In this document: positions 34,287 to 45,427 of the stretch, piece after piece
Numbering within the stretch: the first letter of the stretch is position 1
Layout of the letters: every line of letters starts with the position of its first letter
NCBI GenBank assembly: GCA_027946555.1
Contig: JAPEVC010000218.1
Coordinates: 1-59,256, forward strand
Source of the DNA: Gnomoniopsis sp. IMI 355080
Lineage: Eukaryota > Ascomycota > Sordariomycetes > Diaporthales > Gnomoniaceae
Direction: 5' to 3'
DNA length: 59,256 bases
Notes under the pieces: generated by a model
The model's input: only the letters and a program-made list of their open reading frames with translations
Told to the model about the DNA's origin: nothing
Database searches by the model: none
Translations under genes and position numbers: made by a program

Positions 34287-37200
34287 CTATTCCACAGTCG
34301 CAAAAAACCTCGCCACCTCTTCGAGCGCAGGATCACCATTGCAAAAATCCCATCCCACAATAACGCTCGTCTGGCTACAACAGATAATCCTGCGCGCATC
34401 AAACTGCAGCTTGTAGATACGAGTCGGCATCCCGACCTCAGGCGCGTGCGCTTGGTGGGCACGGTGAGTTCCAGCAGGGCCACCGGCGGCAGCTGGGGGC
34501 GGGGGGCCCGCAATGTTGCCGTTTGTCTGCGCGGTTGTTGGTGGCGCAGAAGCAGAGCTACCGGCGGCCGCGGCAGAGGCACCGCTTGGGGCAGCAGCAT
34601 TGTTTAGCGTGTTGTTTGATGGAGAAGTGTTGCTTCCACTGGCGCCCACACCTGCATCATCATCTGACGACGCGTTGATGGCCGAGTTGTCCCCGGAAAC
34701 CAGCGCCTGGAAGCCCTGAGCGCGTGTCCTTGCCTGCGCGACCTGCATTCGCACCGTGGTCGCGCTTACGACTTGCCTAAGCTGCGATCGAACGAACGGA
34801 GAGGCCTCGCGATCAATGGCGGCCTGCAGCTGAGTTTGCATGGTAAGCAACGCCGGATAAGTGTTGAGGGCTTGTTGGAGCGCATGGGTACCCTGAGGCA
34901 CGACGTGGTCGATCATTCGACTCAAGGACACGGTAGCTGCCGGCGAAAGGGATCCCGTCAGAGGCGAGGTTGCATAAGAACCTTCACCGATAGGCTCCGC
35001 TGGCTGGATCAGCGGAGGGAGTGGTACGTTGGAAGAGTTGACAGGGTTGTGCGGCCGCGAAAAGCGCGGCCGGGATGCACCGGAACGTGATGATGCGGAG
35101 GGAGTCGTACTGCCAGCTGTTGCCCTCGAGGAGCTGCCTGATCCGTCATTGTGCTGAGCGGGACTCAAATGACCCATGCCCCGCTGGGCCCGGGCAGCGT
35201 TGAGGACAACTGACACCGTCTGACGGGAGGGAGTTCCTGCCAAACGCGTGCTCCTAGAGTTGCCGCCGGAGCCTCCGCTCGATCCACTGCCTCCTGCCCC
35301 AGGTGCGCCGGGTATGTTTCCAGGGCCGGGCGGTCCTGGAGGAGGAGGGCGCGAATTCGGCGCGGCGGTTCGTTGAGCAGCCTCTTCCTGCTTCAGGTGG
35401 TGCTGCGGCTTCCACTTGCCCGTCTTGTCCCGCCGCCAGATGATGATAGTCTTGTCGTACGAGCCGGATACAATCCGGCCCCATCTCCTGCCACCGCCTC
35501 CCCCAGGAGGTAGTTTGGATCCGTACGCCCTGATATCACTGGCATCCGAGGTTCCGGCAGTATTAGATCGGCCTCGTTGTGGTGCAGCCGAGATCTCGCC
35601 ATCATTCAACGCCTTCATGTACGCTTGATCGGCTTTCTTGGCCTCGGCTGCATCCTCCTCGGCACTCCACGGAAGATCGCCAAATCCAGCCTGGACAGTC
35701 CGAACCAGATCAGTGTGCGCGCGGAGACTGGCCGTCTCTATGCCAGTCTCTCGATCAAACACTTTGACCTCGTTGTCACTAGAACCGGAGACGATGCGTT
35801 TGCCATCGTACTGTACACATGCAATGCCTTTGTTATGACCAATTAGCGTCCGCTTGCAGACACCAGTTTTCCAATCCCACACTTTGATATGACGATCACC
35901 ACTTGCTGAGACAACCTCATCGTCGACGATTTGAACAGCATTGACAGCGGCGCCATGGCCCTCCAAAACGCTAATCATAGTGAATGGGGGTAAAGTTGGC
36001 TGTTGATCAAGCGGTGATGCATCAGATCCGTAGTTCCTGAGGGTGGTGGGAACAGGAAAAACATAACCGGGTTCACCAGCCTTCATGGGACGCCTGTTGA
36101 AGATCTTGATGGTCCTGTCCTTGGAGCAGGTCGCCAGAATGCGCTTGTCGAACTTGACATTCAATACGGATTCTCGGTGGGCATGAGTAAGTCGTTGAAT
36201 GATCTCGCCGGTAGAGAAGCGCCAGATGATAACGTCCGAGTCACTGCTTCCGGAAACAATGATATCCTCGCCCGGATCAGAGTCGAACTGGAGGCACAAA
36301 ACGGACCCGATATGTCCTATCAAAGGCTTGCGAACCAGGCGTCTCGTTGCAAGGTTCCAAATCCGCAGAGTCTTGTCTCGGCTGCCGCTGACCAAATACT
36401 CTTCGTTGTACTGCAAGGAATAGATGCACTCTCCGTCATGGCCCTCCTCAGGGTGGTCTGGATGTGGTAGTTGGAAGTTCTTGAAGTTGCCTTGCTCCCA
36501 ATTGGTTTCGAGTTTTCTGCGCATCGTGTAGAGATACTGCCAGTTGATCTTCTGCTTTCTTGCTGAGGGGTCCCAGACCCAGAGACCCGAGTTGGATAAG
36601 TTTCCTGTTGGCGGAAGCAGCGAAGTTGGTGAGTCCGGTACTGCCTTGCCCTTGCCCTTGTCCACGCTTTTGCCCTTCCCAAATGAGCCGGTGCTCGAGG
36701 CAGAGCCTCGCATATTGAGATCCCTGAAGGCAGGTGTCATACTGCTCCGTAGTGGGCCGCCGAACAGCGACTTGTCCATCTCCAGCTGCTGCGGCTCTTC
36801 TACCAACGCAACCCCCGCGTCTGCCATCAAGTGATCTTCGTCGTCCTCGAGGGAGACAGCTCGCTTCTTGTGCGTGTGCCCATCCTCCTCAGACTTTTGC
36901 CTGTGCATAGATCCCGGTTCTGATCGCCTGTTGACCAATTCTTCAGCAGCGGCAATCTCGTGTGCAACAACTTTCCAGCCTTCATAGTGGTACAAGGTCT
37001 GCCATAGGGTTCGGTCCAAGGCCAGACTGTACCATGCTCGGCATGTACGGGCGACAGATAGAAGGGAGATGGGGTCTAGGAAGCCCAGGATCTTCAAACA
37101 GATTTCGGCTGGAAGGTGTCGGATGAAGTCGATGTATAGTCGTGGGGCCATCTTCTCAACAATTTCTGCGACAAGACTGGTCGGAAGATTGTCTAGAAGC

Positions 37201-37626
37201 TCGAGCGCCAGCTCTACAGGCACCGTCAGGGTCAGTCAACCGTCCATGTTTTGAAAAAGATGCCGAAGGGCTAGCGTAAGGTGGATTGGGGGGGGGGCAG
37301 ACGCGCTGGTCTGGCCGGTAGCAAGGGTTGTGTAACTTTGGAAGGTGCGCATACCCATACGGCAGGGCAGGGAGATTGACGGCAGAAGCAAAGGGGAGGC
37401 GGGGCGGAAGGTACGCACGAGCTCTGAGTTCCGTGGGAAGGCTAGCAATGTGAGTCGACATCCATCCTTTCAACTGGACCGGTGAGGCATTTGACAGAGG
37501 ATTCGAGGCGGACTCGGCGTCTCTCGACTTGTAAGGGGCGGCGAAGGGGGACGTGTCGGGAAGGTTGTTGAGAGGGTCCTCGGAGTAGCCCTCGTCGGGC
37601 TGTTGCGACACGCCATAGTCTTCCAT
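34287..37626 (-). CDS. F-box/WD40 protein, SCF ubiquitin-ligase receptor (FWD-1-like)
   Basis: Two exons (37626-37419, 37213-34287) with a 205-base intron give 1044 residues. The splice (donor GTGCGT, phase 1) rebuilds SLPTELRAQLALELLDNLPTSLVAEIV, a typical beta-TrCP-like N-terminus. The F-box is at about 100-145 (IRHLPAEICLKILGFLDP), which recruits Skp1. WD40 blades run from about 336 to 670 (LVSGSRDKTLRIWN, IVSGSSDSDVIIWR, VVSASGDRHIKVWDW, IVSGSSDNEVKVFD). An approximately 330-residue Ser/Gly/Ala/Pro-rich insert follows, and then a final blade, RIYKLQFDARRIICCSQTSV, closes the propeller. The layout matches the mould F-box/WD receptor that Neurospora uses (FWD-1) to degrade phosphorylated clock protein; that orthology is my inference. 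Substrates here are unknown. Confidence 0.88.
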
Positions 37627-38720
37627 GTTTGACGGCGGCGGAACCGCAGGAGCTCGTGTACGGGCGAGAAGATTGGGCTGGGAATTTGTGCTTGGGAAGA
37701 ATTACAAAGGACTGGCGCTGCCTCGTTTGGCTGTAGAGAGAGATGGACCACTTTCAGTGAGTCAACAGTCGAAGACCAGAGGCGGCACTGCCAGGGTGTG
37801 ACGCGAAAGTGACGCCAACGTCAGATTCCAGGTATGCAATCGCAGAAGGTTGGTCCCGTGAAGGAGGATAATTCGCGGGCCGAATAGTAAAGGTTGTTGA
37901 ATTCAAAGTTTATGCGCTGAAGACTGGTGGCTACGAATGCTCTCTATGCTGATGCTAGCGGGTTGCTCACACGAAGGCAACCTTGTTGGACGGAATGGGG
38001 AAACCGGGGTCAAAATGACAAGCAGCTGGGCGGAGCGTTTCTGCGACACAAAGGCAGGGAATTTGTTGAGTCAAAAGAAGACAATTGCTGTTGAAAGTGC
38101 AAGAGAGTATTAATATCAATATAGGCGAGAAGACGCTCGCAAGAATGCTTTTCTTTTCCAAAGCAGGTACATGATCTATGCGCAGGAAGTGGTTGTTGTT
38201 TCCAGGATTCCACTGGCAAAGCCGGATCCAGGCTGAGGCATTGCCCTGGTCGTCACTACCCACCTCGGGCACATCAAACTAGTTTGGGCTTGTTGGTCCA
38301 CCTGGCGGGCGGCGGATCCCCTATAAAGTCCCCTACTGCAAAACAGGGGCTCAATCGAGGATGTAAGGACTTCCCACCCCTGTACTTACTGCCGGCGGCC
38401 CCCTTCCCCAGCCTGCCATTACAGAGAAGCAACGGGCACTTCACCAACCGTCGACTCTGCGAGCAATGACAACATCGCCTTGCTTGCCTTGCTTGCCTTG
38501 CTTGCCTTGCCAAGGACGCGCACTTTCTTCTACGCAGTACTCCGTACACAGCCTGATAACCAGCCCTGGCAAGCTGGATGAAAATCCGGTGACAAATCCG
38601 CCACGACGCCACCAGATAGCCTCACATACCTTACCTAACTTGGGTACCGTATCTAGGTCTGCGAGGTATGTGCCTTGGCAGGCGTGGTCAACAACATCTC
38701 AAGAAATCCATCGGTGACGA
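37627..38720. other. intergenic region upstream of the F-box gene
   Basis: Promoter side of the F-box gene (about 37627-37900), then DNA without a supportable gene. A short 9-base tandem repeat lies at 38478-38509. Confidence 0.45.
38478..38509. repeat. tandem repeat CCTTGCTTG x3.5
   Basis: Three exact copies of CCTTGCTTG plus a partial CCTTG. Confidence 0.85.
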
Positions 38721-39020
38721 TCACCCTGGGGGATCAACTTCGTAATATTGGATTTTACAGCATGATTTGCGTTGCAGTTGGGGAGTGACTAAAGCATATC
38801 TCGGAAGTCTAGACTGTTCTCGGTCCTCAGACTTTTGTTGGTAAGCCTGCACGTCATCTTGGCACCCTTTCAAGTTCTTGTCACGGCAATCCCCGGTTTC
38901 TTTCACCTTGACATCAATGGTCACGCCGCCGCTTATGGTGGTATCGACCGTGACCATACACGGCTGACAGGCCTTGCCGCAAACTTGTTTCCTTTTGATG
39001 AGACAGAATACTTTCTCGTG
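38721..39020 (-). CDS. possible Cys-rich exon or pseudogene fragment
   Basis: An open stretch of about 100 codons on the minus strand ends at a stop at 38721-38723. It contains eight cysteines: one in FCLIKRK, then VCGKACQPC, GDCRDKNLKGC and SCCK. An ATG lies at 38957, but the Cys-rich part extends upstream of it. A perfect TACTAAC branch-like sequence sits right before the open stretch, although the nearest AG is unusually close. A dibasic KR precedes the first cysteine cluster. This could be the last exon of a small secreted protein, a decayed gene or chance; no first exon with a signal peptide was found. Confidence 0.22.
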   Translation of the reverse strand, partial: HEKVFCLIKRKQVCGKACQPCMVTVDTTISGGVTIDVKVKETGDCRDKNLKGCQDDVQAYQQKSEDREQSRLPRYALVTPQLQRKSCCKIQYYEVDPPG

Positions 39021-39330
39021 TTAGTAAGTCATTCAAGTGAACCTGTTGCATATAGCTGGGGTGGAAACATTGCTTCGAGTCAAGTTACATCAACCTTACG
39101 TACCTAGGCTGCGACTATAGTGGGCAAGTTTTGTGAAAGACCTGATATTGACTTGAACTCGGGCAAATTCTCTTATTCGTATTCTCCGTTGTTGACCCAA
39201 ATTTTAGTGTGCTTCAATTCGAGGTCGATAATAACATGTCGGAGACATATTTGGTCGTGTTCTCTCCGGGGCCGAATTTGAACGGGCTGGCGCCAACCTC
39301 GAAATCAGGCTACCGGATACATTTCGGAGA

Positions 39331-39640
39331 CTATTTGGACAAGACCACGAGGCTCTCCTCCAAACATTCAACCATAATATAGAACCATTGTGAACAAAGC
39401 TTGCACTTTTGGCTCTGATCAGGACAATACTGTCCGCAATGTGTCTGATATGTCTCCAGAAAGGCTGCGTGCTGTCCTATATCATGGCCCAACCAGAACA
39501 CCACACTCTCACGGCACATCTTATTGAACTCAATCCTCCAGACTCCTGAAACCTTAAACAATTTATGAAGGCAGTCTCTATTCAATTAGTTCAAATCCCT
39601 TCAAGCTCATACCCATTTTCATCCATCATCACCTGAGCAT
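39331..39640 (-). CDS. possible small Cys-rich gene on the strand opposite the methyltransferase start
   Basis: A minus-strand exon of about 80 codons is open from 39580 to a stop at 39331. It reads DCLHKLFKVSGVWRIEF, then HCGQYCPDQSQKCKLCSQWF. It is preceded by a good intron end (ACTAAT branch, then AATAG). A 55-base intron with donor GTGATG would link it to ATG-CTC-AG starting at 39640. That ATG lies only six bases from the divergent methyltransferase ATG, which is biologically awkward. Treat as a candidate only; no family is recognised. Confidence 0.22.
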
Positions 39641-39645
39641 TCAAC

Positions 39646-40893
39646 ATGTCCGCTCCACAAACCAGCGCCCCCGTCGCCTCCAGCGCCATGGAGGCCTTCC
39701 TGACCACCTCCTCCTCCACCGAATGGCAATCCTTTCTCCTGCAAACCATGCAAGCCATCTCCGGCCCACTAGCCCGCAACATGATTGCCAGAATCGGCCT
39801 CGGCGCCTCCACAACCGAGCCATTTACTCTGCTGGACCATGGATGTGGGCTGGGTGTTGTTGCGCCGGTGTTGATGGAGACAGTACCGAGGGATGTGTTG
39901 GAGAGGAGTAGTGTTGTTTCCGCGGATTTGAGTGAAAAGCTAGTTGAGAGTGTGCAGGCTCGAAGTGAGAGGGAAGGGTGGGTGAATTGTGAGGCGAGGG
40001 TGGTGGATGCACAGGTAAACCTCCTTTTCCTATGTGTCTGCGGTCTCAGATCTGGTTGATGTCCTTGGGATAGAGAGGGAAATCTTGCTGATTATGAGTA
40101 GAACTCTGGTCTCCCATCCGAGAGCTTCACGCACGTCGTCTCCAACATCATGTACCACACCGTGCCCGACTCACAGGCCGCTCTAAAAGGTACTCTCTGG
40201 CCAACCCCCCTCCCCTTCTCCCACACCCTCTACAAGCCATATAACATGACACCATACTCACCCGTTCCTGCCAACGCCAGACAGCATCCGCCTCCTTCGA
40301 CCCGGTGGTACCCTCGCCTTTACCACCTGGCACGCGTCCAACCCCTCCTGGATAGTATTCCTCCGCGACGCCATAGCCAGCCCCGCCCACTTCCCACCCG
40401 AGCTCCTGCCACCAGATTTTACGTTCCATGTCTCCATGAATATGTCGAATTGGGGCTGTTGGGACGATGTCGACTGGGTGCGGGACGCGCTGAGTGATGC
40501 GAATGCATGCGGAGTGGCGCTGGAGGATGTGGGAACTGAGGTTTTGGCAAATAGCTGGTATGTATATTTTTTTCTTGCAATGCATCTCTAACTTAACCAA
40601 CCCTATGAAATTCACTGCTTGGGAATTTGGGTTCGAGTGCATAATGGGCTGACTGTGATGCCAGGTTAGTGGAAAATGCCGAGCACTTCATGAAAGTTAA
40701 TGGGAAGATGATTGACATGGTTGTGGGCATGCTTCTCAACGAGGACAGCATCGGGAAGCTGGGCGGGAAAGAAGGTATCAAGGCACGCGTGAAGGGCTAC
40801 CTAGAGGAGAGGTACGGAACTAGAGGCTGGACGTGTATTGGTGTCAGTATCCTCGCGTGGGGAAAGAAGCCTGTGTCGGAGAGCCACCTTTAA
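39646..40893 (+). CDS. class I SAM-dependent methyltransferase
   Basis: Four exons (39646-40014, 40102-40189, 40281-40557, 40665-40893) give 320 residues. SAM motif I is TLLDHGCGLGV (about 61-71), with a following acidic strand end (SVVSADLS). The second exon gives FTHVVSNIMYHTVPD, the motif IV strand, and the third begins DSIRLLRPGGTLAFTTWH, the conserved LRPGG post-motif typical of UbiE/Coq5-like and small-molecule methyltransferases. The last exon supplies a hydrophobic C-terminal cap. All junctions keep phase, with donors GTAAAC, GTACTC and GTATGT. No signal peptide, so cytosolic. It is distinct from the LaeA-like gene at 4.6 kb and the two do not share the N-terminal signature. Substrate unknown. 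Confidence 0.85.
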
Positions 40894-43800
40894 AGACACG
40901 TATTGGCGAGATGAGGTGTAATCAGCAGAAGACTGGGTCGGGCGTGTGGCATTTAGGTAGATAGACATCTACGTATTCAGAGAATATCTGGTACTGAACC
41001 TTTCGCCCCTCTATCGATATGAGAATTGTATACATATGATCATATATTTATATCGTATATATTTGATTACTTGTTTTGATTATAGCGGGTCTAATAAAAA
41101 GTGTATCATCTCACCGCGAGGACCACAAGCTGCCTAGGTCATCGTCACGGAGCACGCCCACCAACTGACATTGCTCGGATGAGTTACGTACTCGTTGGCT
41201 TACACCTGTTTAGACAGCCCTATGGCACAATCAAGTTCCATAGACTTGTAAGCGCATGTCCTCTTCCACACTATCGGAAGGAGGGAGCCTCTCATCATGA
41301 CTCATGAACAGACAGCAATCAAGAGATGGTAGGACACCTGAGGAGGTAAACTACGGCGCTTAAAAAGGCTCAACCTGAGCCCAGTACATATCGAAGAAGT
41401 CGGAGCGCAGGGCACTGCAATGTTGCGCACAAAGGTCACAAGACCCAAGAGAAACTCTCCTGCAGACCATTCCCAAAATAGAAAAAGAAAAGAAAAGCCA
41501 AGATCAGCCATGCAGCAACAGCCGCCGCCACCGCCGGCCGAGTCCCATGTGCATCGCCCTGTGACTTGCCAAAACAGGAAGCGCCCAAAAACCCTATCAG
41601 GACAATCTTGACGGTACATGCCACGTGCAAGGTGGTGTGGTACGGGCGTACCGTCAATGCCGCCGACTGGACCAAATTTCCTTCTATGCATGTCGCGCTG
41701 TTGGCGGCAGATGTGTGTGTGTGTGTATGTGCGCACTTAGCTCTTCAAACTTCCGTCACATAGGTGTCAAACTCCCGTCACGTTCGCGCATGGCTATAAC
41801 GCAATAGTGGCTTGTATTATTCCCGATCTCCATGCGCAAAGGACTGATCGAATCGGTGGCGGTGCCAGCAGGCATTCGCATTTCCCCACCATCGATCACC
41901 TTGTTAGAGGTACTACACACACGCGCGCGGTGTATGTTCGTGCACGTGCGTTTGTTTCTGCGCCTTCGATATGTCTCTTGCTAATCAACAGGCCCATCGC
42001 CGTCGCTTCAGGGGGATCTTCACGTCCCCCAGATCTTGGGAAGGAAAGAAATAACACATGTAAGGTTCGAGACTTTTGACGCCTTGTACATGAGACTATA
42101 GCTGCAGCATTGCGGGTGGCGAGAACTACGGGTTCACGGTGGAGGAAAGGTGAGACGGGATTGAACCCATGTAGGAGAATAGTTGAAGCCAATCGTGTGA
42201 TTGTAGGGTGATTTGTCCGGTCGACTCGAATAATATGATTGTGATAATTTGAGCCAGACGGGTTTACTAGTTTCAAAACGGGGACCGGAACTTTTTCAAG
42301 GTTTGTGATCGGCCTTGGATTGGAGACGGTTCGTTCAGAAATGGGGTACACGCGCTACCTGATACCTTGACAGATGCACGTCTCTTTGACGATCCTGCTT
42401 GCACATGTCTAGTTCGAGGGGAATGGGATTGGAAAAGATGGATGGATGCAATCACATGAAGTCTGTGTGCATCGGCCCCAGAAGGGGGGGTCTGACTTGT
42501 TGTGCAACAGGGTCCACGTCTTATTGTACTAGGTACTTTTGTAATGTGGGGTGGTAGAATGAAAGTGATCTGTACAATAGTGCGGTGAAGGCAATCGTGA
42601 GAAAGGATTGCTTCGGAGCCGGAGTGTTGTCACTGATTAGTTGACTCGAATGGCTACGAACGAAAACCTCTGATTTTGGGCAACGGGCAGTCAGAGACCA
42701 AGAATTTTTGGAAGTCCATACAGAAGGTGGAGGGACCAAAGTCGGTGTAATCTGTGACAGGTTTAATGAAGTGTGGTGGGAAGTGTAAAAGAAAAAAAAA
42801 ACCCCCCGTTGTAGACTATTGCGTTCCGGTCTCACAGGCTGGGAGGAATGCGGTTCTATTTTTCCCTGGAAGTATGTCAAAGCTTCCGTACAGACTTCTG
42901 GAAGCATTTTCGTCGCTTGTCTAGAAAGTGAGGTAGTTAGGCGTTAGATCGTTGGAGGTTTTTCTTTCTTTCCTTTTTGTTCCCCCCTTCTTTGTTCACC
43001 ACCAACCGAAGTTCCCACCACCGGCCCCTGCTCCTCGCTCGGTGTGGAATCGAGGAAAAGGCAGTGGCCGAGAGTCATGGACAGATATGGGCCCCTGTGT
43101 CCCGAGTGGACGGGAGGTAACTTGATCGGGATTAGTTTGGGTCCGCTCACAATCTTGAAACGACAACGAGGATATTCGCATTATGAAATGCAATGCTATA
43201 TATACTAGTAATCTTGTCGAGGGCCAAATAGACGATGATGGCGCTGGATGGGATGAGATGTACCTAGTCATAGCACAACCATATTGAGGATGGATGCATG
43301 GTATTTTAGTGGAATAGCATACTACCTTATACACCCTGCGCGATAAGAGATGATAATGCCTACCCACTGCAACTTCTGCCAAGAGGACACCTGCAGTGAC
43401 TGATCAGAGAAAGCAATTACTCTTACTTTTTTTCCAGATGAATGGCGTGATGCATTGACTCTGAGTGGGAACCCGATTTCGCCATTACTCTGTACCTGGC
43501 GCATTGCTTAACCATAAGTGGCGTAATGGTTCATATCCAACAATGCCTTGCAGGACAGACAACTGTCAGACTGATTGGCCACTTGGCACTTAGATGCCAA
43601 AGGAAGAGAAGAAATGGAAAGGGAAGTCAAGTGGAAGCCGCGCCGAAGCAAGCCCGACCTTGAAAGGCTGTCCTGGCATCCTGGGCACGAGTTGCTGGAC
43701 TTGGACCCCTGGAAGCGGAAGAGCTCCAAACCGTTCCGCGCCGGGTCAAGTGGGGTAACCAAAGTCACCACCCCCTCAGGACCCTCCGCTCAGTACTGAG

Positions 43801-43970
43801 TGTACACATTCCATAATATCGTACCTACTGGGTACTTGTAGTTGCCCGCCCCCTAACAGGCTGTTATAGCCGCCAGTATTGTCCGCTGATACACGCCGTC
43901 TCCTTGTCGGGTCCAATCCGCGCGCATTCTGTTAGGACCGGGAGGGACCTTCCCTTTCCCATATCCCATG
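40894..43970. other. intergenic region, 3.1 kb
   Basis: Lies between the methyltransferase and the cdc24 leader. It starts with an AT-rich 3' flank (41030-41095) and contains a TG microsatellite. Several overlapping open frames on both strands (for example 41302-41736 minus and 42521-42907 minus) lack conserved motifs and good splice context, and I do not call them. A tRNA-like B-box word at 42157-42168 does not fold. Confidence 0.4.
41712..41726. repeat. (TG)7 microsatellite
   Basis: Short TG dinucleotide run, extended imperfectly to 41730. Confidence 0.85.
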
Positions 43971-45427
43971 GATCCTGATAGCGGCTCCCGTGCAAAGGAA
44001 CCAGGCCCAGGGATTCCACTGTAGGTAGTAGGCAGTCAGGAGCACATAACCAGTGCAGCAAAGGAGAGAGAGGTCCTGAGAGGGGTGTCACACACACACA
44101 TACTCAGAAAGAGAGAGCGAGCGACCGAGAGGGAGCAAAGATCTAAGCACACCCTGGTCTTCCCAGACCAGACGCAACCTAACCTAATAAAGTGCATTGC
44201 TCTGCGTTTCTTTCGAGACGGTACTGGGTCCCCCCACTACCAAAGTTGGACCTTTCACCATATCCATCCCACACACCCGCCCGACTCAACACCTGCGAAC
44301 GTCGACGACAAGACACACACGCGACCTAAAGAAGCGACTTGGTCGCTCCCAAGACATCCGCAGTAGAGTAGGGCTTACTGCGAGGAAGCGTTAGAAAAAG
44401 CTGTGCACTACAATCCGGATCCCGTGCCCGAAAGAACGAAAAGAAAGGAGCACTGGCCAAGTCTACGACGGCCTGTTTCAAGTCGACTCAACCCTCCGGT
44501 CATCGACCGCCCTCGAAACAGCACCTTTCCTTACTTCCGGATCGCTGGCCAAGCACTCTCACCACCATCCTTTCCCGCTTCGCCCGGCAACTCTCGTCGC
44601 AGTCGAAAACCCAAGGCAACACGACGACAGGAAATTCGTCTTCAACATCTACGTACGCCGAGAGATATTGAGGCTCGAGCACGAACTCCGCAGAGCACCG
44701 ACCTAAATCTCCACCGCACGAGCACCGGTCCCACAAGACAGGACACGGCACGAGCCCTGGGCCCATTCTTCGCGCAGTTGCAGTTGTTGCAACGCTGGAC
44801 AGAAAAGAGTCGACAGCAGCCCGCAAGACATCTTTTTCTCCCCGCCCCCAGTTAGGTAGGGAGGAGACAGTCATCTGCCGTCTGCCTTTGTCGCCGACTT
44901 CTGGGCCGACTTTCTGGTCGATCGTAGCCGACAACGGCCATCGCTTACCACCATCTATCTCTTCGGAGGATTGATCCATCGTCAATCCATCGGTCCCCCG
45001 TCTCTCAAACAATTCGACTAGCCGGCACCCGGGTTTGCTCGTCTTGTTCCTCGTCGCCACGACTGAGTCAGCTTGGACCCCGCGTCACTATCCCGCCCGA
45101 ACTGGAATTCTGTCTTTGCAGCATTCCTGACTACCCCTTTCGCTTCCTTCATACCAGCCGCCCCTCACTCCTTTCGATTCCATCGCAAACAAACACCTGC
45201 GGCACCACTCCGACGCTCATTCACCACCATCGTCGCCATTGTTGCCAACCACCTTTCAATTCAAAACAACCACATCCTGCTACAGCGTCCTTTGAGCCCG
45301 AATCCGCTGCGCCCCCTCGACCCCCTGACCTGCGGACATCGCTGTCCCAGGGCCTGGACCATCGGACCACCCCAGTCCACATCTTTGAAACAAAACATCA
45401 CAAGTCACGTTCATGGAGTAGGTTGTA
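43971..45427 (+). promoter_or_regulatory. cdc24 upstream leader region, ATG-depleted
   Basis: Between the ATG at 43968 and the one at 45413 I find no ATG on the plus strand over 1442 bases, where about 20 would be expected by chance. The stretch is C- and A-rich with many short CT and CA runs, including (CA)6 at 44089-44100. The likely reading is a very long 5' leader under selection against upstream start codons, possibly with an intron. The transcription start cannot be placed from sequence. Confidence 0.55.
45413..45421 (+). promoter_or_regulatory. two-codon upstream ORF (ATG GAG TAG)
   Basis: This is the only ATG in the leader. It encodes Met-Glu-stop, and its stop codon ends six bases before the cdc24 start at 45428. 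A ribosome finishing this uORF would have almost no distance in which to reinitiate, so it is likely to dampen translation unless skipped by leaky scanning. Confidence 0.6.

Noticed and set aside
42157..42168. tRNA B-box-like word GGGATTGAACCC (minus-strand sense)
   Set aside because: The flanking bases do not form a five-base-pair T stem and no A box lies at the right distance, so no tRNA is called.
40894..43970. several minus-strand frames of 80-150 codons
   Set aside because: They contain long single-residue runs, start at non-ATG codons, and their splice signals do not combine into a model. The hydrophobic frame at 41436-41675 is the least implausible but remains unsupported.
44403..44855. 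150-codon open frame upstream of cdc24
   Set aside because: It has no ATG at all (the whole 1.4 kb stretch lacks ATG) and its composition follows the C/A-rich leader. Read as untranslated leader.
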